Positions 6,723 through 16,455 of a DNA stretch of 64,000 nt are shown piece after piece. Where the stretch lies: positions 1 through 64,000 of the forward strand of contig CAVCUQ010000006.1 of assembly GCA_963605425.1 (NCBI GenBank), in the 5' to 3' direction. The notes beneath the pieces were generated by a model. It had not been told where the DNA came from. It did not search any database and saw only the letters and a list, made by a program, of their open reading frames with translations. Made by a program: the position numbers and the translations under genes. This stretch comes from JAEELC01 sp963605425 (lineage in GTDB: Bacteria > Bacillota_I > Bacilli_A > Acholeplasmatales > Anaeroplasmataceae). The stretch's first letter is position 1; every line of letters starts with the position of its first letter.

Positions 6723-9700
6723 ATGATGAATAGTAGTATTATTAATTTAATTCAATGGGTTCCTACTATACTATGCGGTGTAATTCTATTATGGCAATTA
6801 CTTGCAGGTATGCGTAGAGGATTCTCTAAATCAGTCAAATTATTTATTACATTCTTATTATCAATAGGTGTTGCAGTTGGATTTTATCTAGCTATAAACA
6901 ATAATTTTGATAGTACTGTAGTTAATTTAACAAATACTGTATTACAAAAGGCAGGTATCAGCAATCCTAGTAATTTTACAGATATAGTAAATTCATTATT
7001 TAAGGAACAATATGGTGCTTGCACTGACCATGATACATTGTCTGGATATATTCAGGAAATATTATCTAAGACAGAATACTTTGCTGAAAACAGTAAAGGT
7101 TTATCATTAGAGGAGGCTACTAAACTTCTATATAGTTTTAGTATGCTAATTGTGCATCTTGCCATACTTATTGTATGTGTAGTGGTATATTTCCTTGCTA
7201 AATTTATATTCTATATTTTCTATATGATTTTTGCTCGTGAAGGTAGAAAGAAGAGAAAAATTAAGAAGAAAATTAAAAAGTATAATGAGGCACAAGCTAA
7301 TTTACCAAAAGAAGAAAGAAAACCATGCCCTATTAAGCCTTATAAGAAGAAACGATTATTAGGTCTTATTGTAGGTCTTATTAGAGGTGCAATTGTAGCT
7401 TTATTCGTTGCTAGTATATTTGGTACTATTTCTATTTTGATTCCATCTGATAAGGATAATACAATTACAGATGATTCTAAAGTAAACAATGATACCAAGA
7501 CTTATATAGATGTTTACAATGCTGTATGCAAGTGGAATACTGTTGGTGTAACAGGTATACTTAATAATTTAAAGAATGAGGAAAACTTACCTTATTATTT
7601 AATTCTTGCAAACAAGATTATGTCTAGTGAATATACTTATGAAGAAAATGGTGAAACTAAGACTATTACTTTAAGTTTAAATAGCGATTTATCACCATTA
7701 ACTAAGTCTTTAAGTAAGTGTGCATATTTATTCTTAATGTATGGTTATGATATTAATAAGCAATATACTCAAGAAGAACTTTCTGATTTTATTGCATCTG
7801 ATACAACAATTGATGGATTAACTTTACAAGATAGAATTGATTCTATTTTACAAGAAGCTAATTTCGGTGAATATACTAACTATTTAATTGATGGTGTTGT
7901 TAGAACTTATGTAAGTTATACATGCAAGAATGTAGATTCAACTGAAAGTGAAGAATATCAAAATCTTGAGTTAACTAATAAGATATTATATTTATTATTC
8001 TTAGGAGATAATTCAATTAAGAGTAGTGAATTAATTCAAAGTACTAACTTAAGAGCTGCTTATAATACTTATGTAACTATATTAAAACATCAAGATGAAA
8101 TCAATGCTATTAGCAAGTTATTCGATACAAAGAGTGAAACTAGCTTAGCATATGGTATTAAGAAGACTACAACTAAGGAAGATACTAATGCATCCCTTGG
8201 TGTATTTACTGAAATTAATACTTGTCTTAAAAAAATTACTTTCTATAACAGTGATAGATTCCAACGTCTTGTTAGTGATATTTTAGTTACAAGTTTAAAT
8301 GAACAATATAAAGGATTAGATTTCAAATCTGTTGTAGATGAAAAGGACCATATCTATGATGTTCAATGGACTGAATCTTTAACTGATGTATTTGCAGTTC
8401 TTGATGATGTTGTAGATTTAGTTGTTAATAAAGAATTTACATCAACTGATGATTTAAGTGATTATATCATTAAAGAACTTGGCAATAAGGATTCTAAAAC
8501 TATAACTGATATTAAGAAATTAATTAATTCTAATGCTGGTAGTGTTTTACTTAACTCTAAAGCATTTAATAAGATTATTAATGATGCCTTAAGTGATGCA
8601 TTAAAGGAATCTTTACCTAATACTGAGATAACTTTAATTGAAACAAATTATGCATCTTATATAGATTCTAATGGAAATACTGTTAAGGGTGAACTTGAAA
8701 AGGTATTAGATTCTATTGGTTCAGTAATTAGTGATATTTATACTATTAGTAAAGATACTACTTTATCAGAAGATGATAAGACTGATGAGTTATTAAAGGC
8801 TATTACTAGCAACAAGAATGTTAAGAATTTACTTGATACAGCAAGTGAGGACCACTCAAATTTAGTTCATACACTTCTTTCAAATATTATTTCTAATGTT
8901 AGTCTAGATTCTAGTAAAGAAGACGATACATTATATGTTCCTGAATCTAGTTATACTGATATTACAGTTCTTAGCGGTCAAACATGTAAGGTTATTGATT
9001 CTAGTGAATTTACTAATTTACTTGATTTCTTAGGTGAACTTACTGAAAAGTATTCTATTAAAGATTTCAGTGACACTGATAAATATGTAGACTTAATCTT
9101 TGATTTATCTTCATATATTAAGAAGAGCGATATTATTTGTTCTAATATAGCTGTTAAGATGTATGAATTCAAGGACAGCGCAAGTCTTACTATTCCAACT
9201 AATCTTGATTTATCTGCAGACAACAAAGATAAGAATTTATCTAATTGGTTAGGTGAAACAGGTGAAGTTAACAAACTTATTAGTGTTATTACTTTTGAAT
9301 ATACTGATAAAGATGGAAATAAGAAGAATTATAAAGATATGATTTCATCTTTAATTGATGGTAACGGTGATATCAATTCTTTATTACCAAAGATTTTCAA
9401 TTCTATTGATAATTATGGTGATACCTTATTTTCAAGTAATGTTATAAATGCGACTATAACTAAGACGCTAGATGATCAAGATAAGATTTTTGTTCCTACA
9501 TCTAGTTATTTAACTAGTGAAACTATTAAGATTAGTGAACTTAAGAGCATTTGTAACTTTGCTAAAATTGCTTTAGGTGTAACAGAAGATACTGAAAGTG
9601 TTGATTTAGATAATTTAAGTACTATTAACTTAGGTGAATATAGTACTGATGATAAACTTGATTCTTTACTTGAAATATTTGATTCTAATATTGTATCAGC

Positions 9701-12700
9701 TACATTGGCTTATAATATTGTTGATATTAGTAAGACTTCAGAGGATATTACAGTTCGTGATTCATATAAGTTTACTGCAGAAGATCAAACCAACCTTTCT
9801 AAGTGGTTATCAAGCACAGATGATATTGGTGAAACTAAGAGAATAGTAACCGCTATTCATCGTTTAGGATTATTAAATAATATCGGATCTAACCTTGAAG
9901 TAAATGAAGTTACATTATTAAATCTTAGTGATGAAAAGAAGACTGACATCTTTGATAGTGACGTAATTAATTCAACAATTACTACTACATTAAAGAAGAC
10001 TGATCAAATCTTTATTCCTAGTTCAAGTTATGATGCTTCAGGTGAAAAGATTGATACTCAAGAACTTGTTGGATTCTGTAATTTTGCAAAAGCTGCTTTA
10101 GGTGTAAAAGAAGATAGTGATAGTGTTGATTTTAGTGATTTAAGTAATATTGACTTAAGCGATTATAGTGCTGATGACAAACTTAATTCATTACTAGCTT
10201 TATTTGATACAAAACTAGTATCAGCTACATTAGCTTATAATATTGTTGATATTGATAATGATTCTATTACAGTTCGTAATTCTTACAAGTTTACTAAAGA
10301 TAATCAAACTAACCTTTCTAAGTGGTTATCAAGCACCGATGATATTGGTGAAACTAAGAAGATAGTAACTGCTATCCATCGTTTAGGATTACTTGGTAGT
10401 ATAGGTTCTGACCTTGAAGTAAATGAAGTCACATTATTAAATCTAAGTGATTCAAAGAAGACTGATATCTTCTCAAGTGATGTAATTAATTCTACTATTA
10501 CGACTACATTAAAGAAGACTGATCAAATATTTATTCCTTCTTCAAGCCTTGAAGAAAATGGTGAAAAAATTGACACTCAAGAACTTGTTGGCTTCTGTAA
10601 CTTTGCAAAAGCTGCTTTAGGTGTAAAAGAAGATACTGATAGTGTTGACTTTAGTGATTTAAGTACTATAAAGTTAGGTAATTATAGTACTGATGAACAG
10701 TTAGATAGTTTACTTGAGTTATTCGATTGTAACATTGTATCTGCCACATTAGCTTATAACATTGTAGACGCTTCTAATGGTAAAGATTCTTCAATAGTTG
10801 TTCGCTCTTCTTATAAGTTCTCTAAGACAGATGAAACTAACCTTTCTAAGTGGACTGGGGATGGTGAAACTAAGAAGATTGTAAAAGCTATCCATCGTTT
10901 AGGATTACTTGATAATATCGGTGCTAATCTTGAAGTTGATGAAGCTAAAATGCTAAATCTTAGTGATTCAAAGAAGACTGATATCTTTGATAGCGATGTA
11001 ATTAATTCGACTGTAACTAAGACTTTAAAGGATACTGATCAAATCTATATTCCTTTTTCAAGTTATGAAGTTACAGGCGAAAAGATTAAAACTCAAGAAT
11101 TAGTTAATTTCTGTAACTTTGCAAAAGAAGCTCTAGGTATAAAAGAAGATGATAAAACAGTAGACTTCAGTAATCTAAGTACTATTAACTTAGGTAGCTA
11201 TAGCGCTGATGATCAATTAGATAATTTACTTGCTTTATTCGATTCTAATATTGTATCTGCTACATTAGCTTATAATGTTGTAGAAGTTTCTAATGAAGAT
11301 AATTCATCACTAGTAGTTCGTGCAAGTTATAAGTTCTCTAAGACAGATGAAACTAACCTTTCAATGTGGTTATCAAGTAAAAATGATCTTGGTGAAACTA
11401 AGAGAATTGTAAAAGCTATGCATCGTTTAGGATTACTTGGTAGTATTGGATCAGGACTTGAAGTTGATAATGCTAAGATGCTTAAATTAAGTGATGAAAA
11501 GAAGACTGATATCTTCTCAAGTGACGTAATTAATGCTTCTGTAACAAAAACTTTAAATGATAATGATTCAGTATTCGTCCCATATAATAGTTTTGAAGTA
11601 AAGGACGAATTAATTAAGACACAAGAATTAGTTAATTTCTGTAACTTTGCAAAGGAAGCTCTAAATGTAAATGATGAAACTCCATCTGTAGACTTCAACA
11701 AGTTAAATAATATTAGTTTAAGCAAATATAATAATGACTTAAAAGGACTTCTTGCCTTATTTGACTCAGATATGGTTTCAGCTACATTAGCTAATAACCT
11801 AATAACTACTAGTGCTGATGCAACATCTACTTTAGTTGTTCCTAATTCATTTGTATTTACTAAAGATGATCAAACTAACCTTTCTAAGTGGCTTGGTGAT
11901 ACTGGTGAAACAAAGAAACTTGTTACATCTATTTACCACTTAGGTTTACTTGATGGTATTGATGGTGCTAGTCTTGGTATTAATGAAGATGAATTATTAA
12001 CTTTATCTTATGATACTATTGATGAAGTATTTAAATCTGATGTATTTAACGCTACTGGTGATTTATACTACACTAACTCTAGCCCAGATAGTTTAGCTTC
12101 AAAGCAAGAATACAAAGCTGACAAAGCTACTATTCAAGCTAAGTATGAAACTCTTGAGATTGCACAAAATCAAGAAATTGCTAAGTTATTAAAGGCTGTA
12201 AAGAGTTTAAATATTAAACTTGCCACAGCATCAATTGATGTAAAATTAATCAATAGTATGAATGATGTAGATTCAACTACTAATAAAGCTTCTATAGACT
12301 ATATTATTGATAGTGATATCTTATACTACGCTTTATCTGATTATATTATTAAATCTGAAGACTTAAAGGTATCTCAAACTATTAAGACAACTGGTACATA
12401 TATTTATATTAAATCAGATGAATTAAAGTTATTTGTAACTGGTATTATTGCATTAAAATTAAGTGATAAGTTATCTGAATTTGATGCAAATAAGTTATTA
12501 ACAAGTGATACTAAGACATTATTAGCTTCTAATATTATCTGGTATACATTATCTTATAAGTTACTTGGATTAGATAATATTGAAATTCTTTCTGACAGTA
12601 TTGATAGTAATTACTTAACAAATTATAAAGAAATATTTGTTGATACGAATGAAGTTAACAACTTTATTACTGCAGTAAAGGCTGTAACAACAGATATTAA

Positions 12701-13304
12701 CAACATTTCTGTTGAAGCATCAACTCTTATTCAAAATGTTACTGTATTTAATGATTCAAATATCATTAGAAGAAGTATTACTAAAGAAATATTAGCTAAA
12801 AATGATATTGCCTATAGAATTACTGAAAAAACTACACATACAGTTACTACTTTAGCAAATTGTCTTGAAAAGTATAATCAAAGTGGTAGTACAAATGAAT
12901 CTTACTATACATTAACTAAAGATGAGGTTAGTAAGTTTGTAAATTCTATTAATATTATCTTTGGTGACAACGCAACTTATGATATTAAATATGAAGATAT
13001 TGAGTTAAGTAATCTTAGTGATGCTGCCTTAGATTCTAGTATTATTCTTGTTGGTTTACATGATAAGGTTGACAAATTAATAACAACATATAACACTAAT
13101 GCAGCATTAAATAACACAAATAAATTTGATTCTACATTATATGATAATTATTATTTTGATCTTGCTCATTATGATAGTACTAACAAGGTAATATCAACAA
13201 CAACTAATAAGGTAATTCATACTAAAAAATGTATTGTTGCATTCAAGGCTGTTATGCCATCTGCTTCTAGTCAAAGTAGTTCAAGTGGCTCAAATAACAA
13301 CTAA
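6723..13304 (+). CDS. Giant CvpA-like membrane protein with extracellular repeat array
   Basis: About 2193 residues. The start at 6723 is chosen because AGGAG (6712-6716) sits 6 bp before it; an in-frame ATG at 6717 is too close. The N-terminal 245 residues have four membrane segments (about 8-29, 38-59, 140-170, 214-240). The MRRGF loop and the G-rich fourth helix resemble CvpA (colicin V production) proteins. Positive loops after segment 1 and between segments 3 and 4 (RKKRKIKKKIKK) predict that everything after residue 245 is outside. That part is about 1950 residues of Ser/Asp/Thr-rich modules, including five near-identical units of about 174 residues (907-1773). The end is a Ser/Gly/Asn tail with no LPXTG motif. 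Neither enzyme motif nor signal peptide is visible; it may be a surface stalk, adhesin or wall-spanning scaffold. The CvpA link is by topology and motif only. Confidence 0.7.
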   Translation: MMNSSIINLIQWVPTILCGVILLWQLLAGMRRGFSKSVKLFITFLLSIGVAVGFYLAINNNFDSTVVNLTNTVLQKAGISNPSNFTDIVNSLFKEQYGACTDHDTLSGYIQEILSKTEYFAENSKGLSLEEATKLLYSFSMLIVHLAILIVCVVVYFLAKFIFYIFYMIFAREGRKKRKIKKKIKKYNEAQANLPKEERKPCPIKPYKKKRLLGLIVGLIRGAIVALFVASIFGTISILIPSDKDNTITDDSKVNNDTKTYIDVYNAVCKWNTVGVTGILNNLKNEENLPYYLILANKIMSSEYTYEENGETKTITLSLNSDLSPLTKSLSKCAYLFLMYGYDINKQYTQEELSDFIASDTTIDGLTLQDRIDSILQEANFGEYTNYLIDGVVRTYVSYTCKNVDSTESEEYQNLELTNKILYLLFLGDNSIKSSELIQSTNLRAAYNTYVTILKHQDEINAISKLFDTKSETSLAYGIKKTTTKEDTNASLGVFTEINTCLKKITFYNSDRFQRLVSDILVTSLNEQYKGLDFKSVVDEKDHIYDVQWTESLTDVFAVLDDVVDLVVNKEFTSTDDLSDYIIKELGNKDSKTITDIKKLINSNAGSVLLNSKAFNKIINDALSDALKESLPNTEITLIETNYASYIDSNGNTVKGELEKVLDSIGSVISDIYTISKDTTLSEDDKTDELLKAITSNKNVKNLLDTASEDHSNLVHTLLSNIISNVSLDSSKEDDTLYVPESSYTDITVLSGQTCKVIDSSEFTNLLDFLGELTEKYSIKDFSDTDKYVDLIFDLSSYIKKSDIICSNIAVKMYEFKDSASLTIPTNLDLSADNKDKNLSNWLGETGEVNKLISVITFEYTDKDGNKKNYKDMISSLIDGNGDINSLLPKIFNSIDNYGDTLFSSNVINATITKTLDDQDKIFVPTSSYLTSETIKISELKSICNFAKIALGVTEDTESVDLDNLSTINLGEYSTDDKLDSLLEIFDSNIVSATLAYNIVDISKTSEDITVRDSYKFTAEDQTNLSKWLSSTDDIGETKRIVTAIHRLGLLNNIGSNLEVNEVTLLNLSDEKKTDIFDSDVINSTITTTLKKTDQIFIPSSSYDASGEKIDTQELVGFCNFAKAALGVKEDSDSVDFSDLSNIDLSDYSADDKLNSLLALFDTKLVSATLAYNIVDIDNDSITVRNSYKFTKDNQTNLSKWLSSTDDIGETKKIVTAIHRLGLLGSIGSDLEVNEVTLLNLSDSKKTDIFSSDVINSTITTTLKKTDQIFIPSSSLEENGEKIDTQELVGFCNFAKAALGVKEDTDSVDFSDLSTIKLGNYSTDEQLDSLLELFDCNIVSATLAYNIVDASNGKDSSIVVRSSYKFSKTDETNLSKWTGDGETKKIVKAIHRLGLLDNIGANLEVDEAKMLNLSDSKKTDIFDSDVINSTVTKTLKDTDQIYIPFSSYEVTGEKIKTQELVNFCNFAKEALGIKEDDKTVDFSNLSTINLGSYSADDQLDNLLALFDSNIVSATLAYNVVEVSNEDNSSLVVRASYKFSKTDETNLSMWLSSKNDLGETKRIVKAMHRLGLLGSIGSGLEVDNAKMLKLSDEKKTDIFSSDVINASVTKTLNDNDSVFVPYNSFEVKDELIKTQELVNFCNFAKEALNVNDETPSVDFNKLNNISLSKYNNDLKGLLALFDSDMVSATLANNLITTSADATSTLVVPNSFVFTKDDQTNLSKWLGDTGETKKLVTSIYHLGLLDGIDGASLGINEDELLTLSYDTIDEVFKSDVFNATGDLYYTNSSPDSLASKQEYKADKATIQAKYETLEIAQNQEIAKLLKAVKSLNIKLATASIDVKLINSMNDVDSTTNKASIDYIIDSDILYYALSDYIIKSEDLKVSQTIKTTGTYIYIKSDELKLFVTGIIALKLSDKLSEFDANKLLTSDTKTLLASNIIWYTLSYKLLGLDNIEILSDSIDSNYLTNYKEIFVDTNEVNNFITAVKAVTTDINNISVEASTLIQNVTVFNDSNIIRRSITKEILAKNDIAYRITEKTTHTVTTLANCLEKYNQSGSTNESYYTLTKDEVSKFVNSINIIFGDNATYDIKYEDIELSNLSDAALDSSIILVGLHDKVDKLITTYNTNAALNNTNKFDSTLYDNYYFDLAHYDSTNKVISTTTNKVIHTKKCIVAFKAVMPSASSQSSSSGSNNN
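9441..12041 (+). repeat. Five tandem ~520-bp coding repeats inside the giant gene
   Basis: Units start at the Val codon of the (D/N)VIN(S/A) motif at 9441, 9963, 10482, 10998 and 11526; a sixth divergent start lies at 12042. Unit lengths are 174, 173, 172, 176 and 172 codons. Each contains the blocks DQIFIPSSS, TQELVGFCNFAKAALG, VSATLAYN(I/V)V and NLSKW...ETKKIV. Many stretches are also identical at DNA level, indicating recent amplification or gene conversion. Confidence 0.9.
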
Positions 13305-13318
13305 CAACTTAATAAAAG

Positions 13319-13353
13319 AATTGAGAGAAATTAAATTTTCTCTCAATTTTTTT
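13319..13353 (+). terminator. Terminator after the giant gene
   Basis: TTGAGAGAAA (13321-13330) pairs with TTTCTCTCAA (13337-13346) and is followed by seven T residues. Confidence 0.9.
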
Positions 13354-13357
13354 GCAT

Positions 13358-13385
13358 AATAAAAAGGCACCATTTAAGATGCCTT
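13358..13385 (-). terminator. Terminator of ansA
   Basis: AAGGCA (13364-13369) and TGCCTT (13380-13385) form a stem that overlaps the last bases of the ansA stop codon. On the minus strand the stem is followed by TTTTT. Confidence 0.75.
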
Positions 13386-14379
13386 ATTTAACCATATTAC
13401 GCATTTCACCTGCTAGATTTTGACTAAATATTTCTTTGATTTTATTTAAATCCCTTGTTTGACCTAAAGCATAAATTAATTTAGTAACTGCAGCCTCGCA
13501 AGTCATATCACGAGATTCTATTACACCTGTTTCTAGTGCTTTTTTTCCAACTTGATAGATATTTAAGTTAGCACCATCGTATAAGCACTGACTAGATACT
13601 ACAACTGCTACATTCTTGTTCTTAGCTTCAATTAAAGATGGAATAAAGTCACGACGTACGAACTGTAATCCACCTTGACCAAAGGCTTCAATAACAATAC
13701 CTTTATAACCTGCATTAATAAGCATACTGATAATAGAAGGATTTGTTGCTGGAGTGAGTTTTAATAAGAATATATTAGAATTTATATTAGTATTAAATGT
13801 AACTTCATCTTTATAAGAAGGAAGTGCATCCTTATAAATTGTAAGTCCATTAGAATCTAATATTCCTATCGGATTAGAATTAATAGATTCAAAAGCATGG
13901 AAACTTGTAGCTCTTACCTTAACAGCTCTAGAACCTAATATAATTTGTCTGTCAAAGGCTAGGAATATACCTTTAATACCTGTTAAAGCCATTTTGAAGG
14001 CTAGGCGAAGGTTGCTGATGGCGTCTGTTAAGTCATTATCAATAGGAAGCTGACTTCCGGTAAAGACAATAGGAATAGGAGGGTTTTGGATCATAAATGA
14101 TATCATAGAAGTAGTATAGGCCATTGTATCTGTTCCATGTGTTACAACAATACCATCATATTTATTTAAATTATTATAGATTGTATTAGCAATTTTTACC
14201 CATTCTTCAGGTTGAATATTAGTTGAATCAAGTACCATTAATTCAAGTGTATCAAGATTAAAGTCTTTAACATCCCCTATATATTTTAGGACATGTTCTT
14301 TAGTTGAAGGTACAAGTCCTTCATTTGATTTGACACTTGATATAGTACCACCAGTAGTTAACATTAATATATTTTTCAT
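13384..14379 (-). CDS. ansA: Type I L-asparaginase
   Basis: 331 residues from the chosen start at 14379 (MKNILMLTTGGTIS), preceded by GAGG. The frame runs 21 codons further upstream, but that extension is low-complexity and has no good start signal. It converts asparagine to aspartate and ammonia in the cytoplasm. Both catalytic Thr motifs are present: TGGTIS near the N-terminus and THGTDTMAYT near 78-87, the latter with the partner Asp. The later MTCEAAVTKL helix is also family-typical. Length and absence of a signal peptide fit the cytoplasmic AnsA type. It is monocistronic, convergent with the giant gene, and lies 82 bp beyond tRNA-His on the same strand, so some read-through from the tRNA is possible. 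Confidence 0.92.
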   Translation of the reverse strand: MKNILMLTTGGTISSVKSNEGLVPSTKEHVLKYIGDVKDFNLDTLELMVLDSTNIQPEEWVKIANTIYNNLNKYDGIVVTHGTDTMAYTTSMISFMIQNPPIPIVFTGSQLPIDNDLTDAISNLRLAFKMALTGIKGIFLAFDRQIILGSRAVKVRATSFHAFESINSNPIGILDSNGLTIYKDALPSYKDEVTFNTNINSNIFLLKLTPATNPSIISMLINAGYKGIVIEAFGQGGLQFVRRDFIPSLIEAKNKNVAVVVSSQCLYDGANLNIYQVGKKALETGVIESRDMTCEAAVTKLIYALGQTRDLNKIKEIFSQNLAGEMRNMVK

Positions 14380-14460
14380 GATTAATACCTCATGAAGTAT
14401 TATATCAAAAAATAAATATAAAAAAAATAAGTGATTTCTCACTTATCTAATTTCTAAATA

Positions 14461-14537
14461 TGGGGCGTCATACAAGGATCGAACTTGCGAATAACGGTGC
14501 CACAAACCGCCGTGTTAACCACTTCACCAATGACGCC
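14461..14537 (-). tRNA. tRNA-His (anticodon GTG)
   Basis: The reverse complement gives acceptor GCGTCAT/ATGACGC with the extra G-1 opposite C73 that marks tRNA-His, an anticodon loop TTGTGGC (anticodon GTG), a T-arm with TTCGATC, and an encoded CCA end at 14461-14463. Confidence 0.96.
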
Positions 14538-14663
14538 ATATTAAGCCTTTTAATTATAGCATAAGAAGATATTATTTGTAAAGAGAAAAAAATAATTTTT
14601 TAAGTGTCTTTCAAATTATATAATTATTATGTATAATAAGTTAGACTTTTAATGGAGGTAAAT

Positions 14664-15929
14664 ATGAAAAGATTTCCTATTCTTTCTATATTATATTATG
14701 GATTTACCATTATATTCGGTATAATCCTTGCATTTTACTGGTTTGCATTAGGTGCTCAAGTTAAGGCTAGCGAAACTTTAACTAAGAGAGCTAAGGCAGG
14801 AGACAGCGAAGGTGTTGTAAGTCTTTTAAATGGATATTACAATCAAAATAAAGTAGATACTTTTGAAATTACTAATGTTGGTACTGTAGATATTTATGAA
14901 GTAGTTACTACATATACTAAATCAGTTACTGAAGATGATAAGACTACATCATATACTTTACTTGAAAAAGGTTATATGGGTATTATTTATAATGTATCTG
15001 ATAAATGGGACAGAGAAAGCTATCAGGATTCAGATGGTAGAACTTGGAATAAGTTTGGTATTAGATTTAACGGTACTGATAAAGATGGTGCTTCAACAAC
15101 TTATTTCTATAGAATTGGTTATGATGCTAGTGACTCATCTATAAGAGAAGATGAAAAGAGTGAAATCCAAAATAGATCAGCTAGTTATTCTGCATGTGGT
15201 TTCTATTATTTCTTGCTAGGAGATAGAAACTATGAATCAGCTACAAGTTATCAATCATTTGACATTTTAACTAGTAAACAAGAAGTAGTAGATAGTGTTT
15301 CATTTACATCTAGTTATAATCTATCTAGTACATTCTTTGATACAGTAGAACCACTTGTATCAGGATACAATGAATTAGTACTTAGTAAAACTGCAACTAG
15401 TGATAATGTAAATAAGTTATTAGATGAATTTACTACTAATTATGAAAAGCATGAAGAATTTAAGACAAGTGATTATAAAGATGTAACTAAGAATGTCACT
15501 TTATATGCCTTCTTAAAATTACTTGCATATATTTTAATCATCTTAATTATTGGTGACTTCTTAGTAGGTAAGCACAGAATTATTCACTTCTTTAAGAAGT
15601 TATTTGGTAAAGATAAGTCTAAGTTTGAAGAGAATGCTGAAACATATTATGTTAAACATGAATTAAACGCTACTGTTGAGGCTGTTGTACCTGAAGGTTA
15701 TGATAAAACTATTACTATTAAATATATTTCAGAAGAACAAGTAGAAGTAGTATTTAATTTAAATAAAGATAATGCTTATAAAGAAACTAAGCTTATTACC
15801 TCTGGTGTTTATAATCATCCTACAGTTATAGCTGATAGTCTTAAGTGTTTAGATATTCCATCTGAACTTAAGGTTAATGGATTAAAGTATAGCATTAAAT
15901 TACAATTTGAAGCTAATGAAGAAAAGTAA
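14664..15929 (+). CDS. Two-pass membrane protein with large extracellular domain, unknown function
   Basis: 421 residues from ATG 14664, chosen because GGAGG ends 5 bp upstream; an in-frame ATG at 14652 precedes that site. One membrane segment at about 6-28 and a second at about 282-303 bracket an extracellular domain rich in Ser, Thr, Tyr and Asp. About 115 residues follow inside the cell, beginning KHRIIHFFKKLFGKDK. I recognise no family. The extracellular domain has the same AT-driven Ser/Asp/Tyr-rich composition as the giant repeat protein upstream. The VanZ-like gene starts inside its 3' end, so the two form an operon. Confidence 0.75.
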   Translation: MKRFPILSILYYGFTIIFGIILAFYWFALGAQVKASETLTKRAKAGDSEGVVSLLNGYYNQNKVDTFEITNVGTVDIYEVVTTYTKSVTEDDKTTSYTLLEKGYMGIIYNVSDKWDRESYQDSDGRTWNKFGIRFNGTDKDGASTTYFYRIGYDASDSSIREDEKSEIQNRSASYSACGFYYFLLGDRNYESATSYQSFDILTSKQEVVDSVSFTSSYNLSSTFFDTVEPLVSGYNELVLSKTATSDNVNKLLDEFTTNYEKHEEFKTSDYKDVTKNVTLYAFLKLLAYILIILIIGDFLVGKHRIIHFFKKLFGKDKSKFEENAETYYVKHELNATVEAVVPEGYDKTITIKYISEEQVEVVFNLNKDNAYKETKLITSGVYNHPTVIADSLKCLDIPSELKVNGLKYSIKLQFEANEEK

Positions 15930-16398
15930 AATTTTAATAATCATTATATCCGGTATTTTATATATCGGATTAATGATTTTCTTTACTGCAAAATGCCTTG
16001 AAACCGGTGAGCAATCAAGCGAAAGTTCAGGGAAAGTCGCTACCTTAATACAAAAGGTACTTAATACATTATTTAATGCTAATATCGAGATTAATGATAA
16101 TTATTTAAGAATCATTAGAAAACTTATCGGACACTTTGGATTCTTTGTAGTACTTGGTATTACATCTATAGTATTTTATTTGAATTTGCCATTTAAATTA
16201 AATATAAGAATAATCCTTCACTATGTAGTTGCATTTCTTTTTGCATTTACTACTGAATTCCTTCTTGAAGGCAACACTGACGGAAGAACTGCAAGCATGA
16301 ATGATGTATTTATTGATTATTCTGGTTTCATTTCAATTTCAACTATAATACTACTTATTTATTTATACAATGTAAAAAAAATGAAAAGAGTTTCTTAA
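15916..16398 (+). CDS. VanZ-like family membrane protein
   Basis: 160 residues from ATG 15916, which overlaps the preceding gene by 14 bp; an upstream TTG at 15907 is less likely. Four membrane segments are predicted (about 5-25, 68-86, 93-117, 132-152). The RKLIGHFGFFVVLG segment with the family's conserved His, the EFLLEG turn and the GRTASMNDVFIDYSG segment match the VanZ-like family (RKxxHxxxY, then E(x)n GR(x)n Dxxx(x)N/D). VanZ gives low-level teicoplanin resistance in enterococci, but most VanZ-like proteins have no known role. It is co-transcribed with the upstream two-pass membrane protein and ends in a terminator hairpin that includes its stop codon. Confidence 0.75.
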   Translation: MKKSKILIIIISGILYIGLMIFFTAKCLETGEQSSESSGKVATLIQKVLNTLFNANIEINDNYLRIIRKLIGHFGFFVVLGITSIVFYLNLPFKLNIRIILHYVVAFLFAFTTEFLLEGNTDGRTASMNDVFIDYSGFISISTIILLIYLYNVKKMKRVS

Positions 16399-16423
16399 TT
16401 TATTTTATTTAAGAAACTTTTTC
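16389..16423 (+). terminator. Terminator after the VanZ-like gene
   Basis: AGTTTCTTAA (16389-16398, including the stop codon) pairs with TTAAGAAACT (16409-16418) and is followed by T residues. Confidence 0.8.
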
Positions 16424-16455
16424 TTATATAATAATTATAATTTGAGGAGTTTATT

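Noticed and set aside
8978..11725. Frames of 70-132 codons on both strands inside the giant gene (8978-9274, 9634-9846, 11327-11725)
   Set aside because: They are shadows of the repetitive coding sequence, without start signals.
13220..13304. C-terminal cell-wall sorting signal in the giant protein
   Set aside because: The end is a Ser/Gly/Asn tail without LPXTG, hydrophobic segment or basic residues; anchoring must come from the N-terminal membrane domain.
13384..14442. Longer asparaginase start at 14442
   Set aside because: The 21 extra residues are low-complexity, while GAGG directly precedes the conserved MKNILMLTTGGTI start at 14379.
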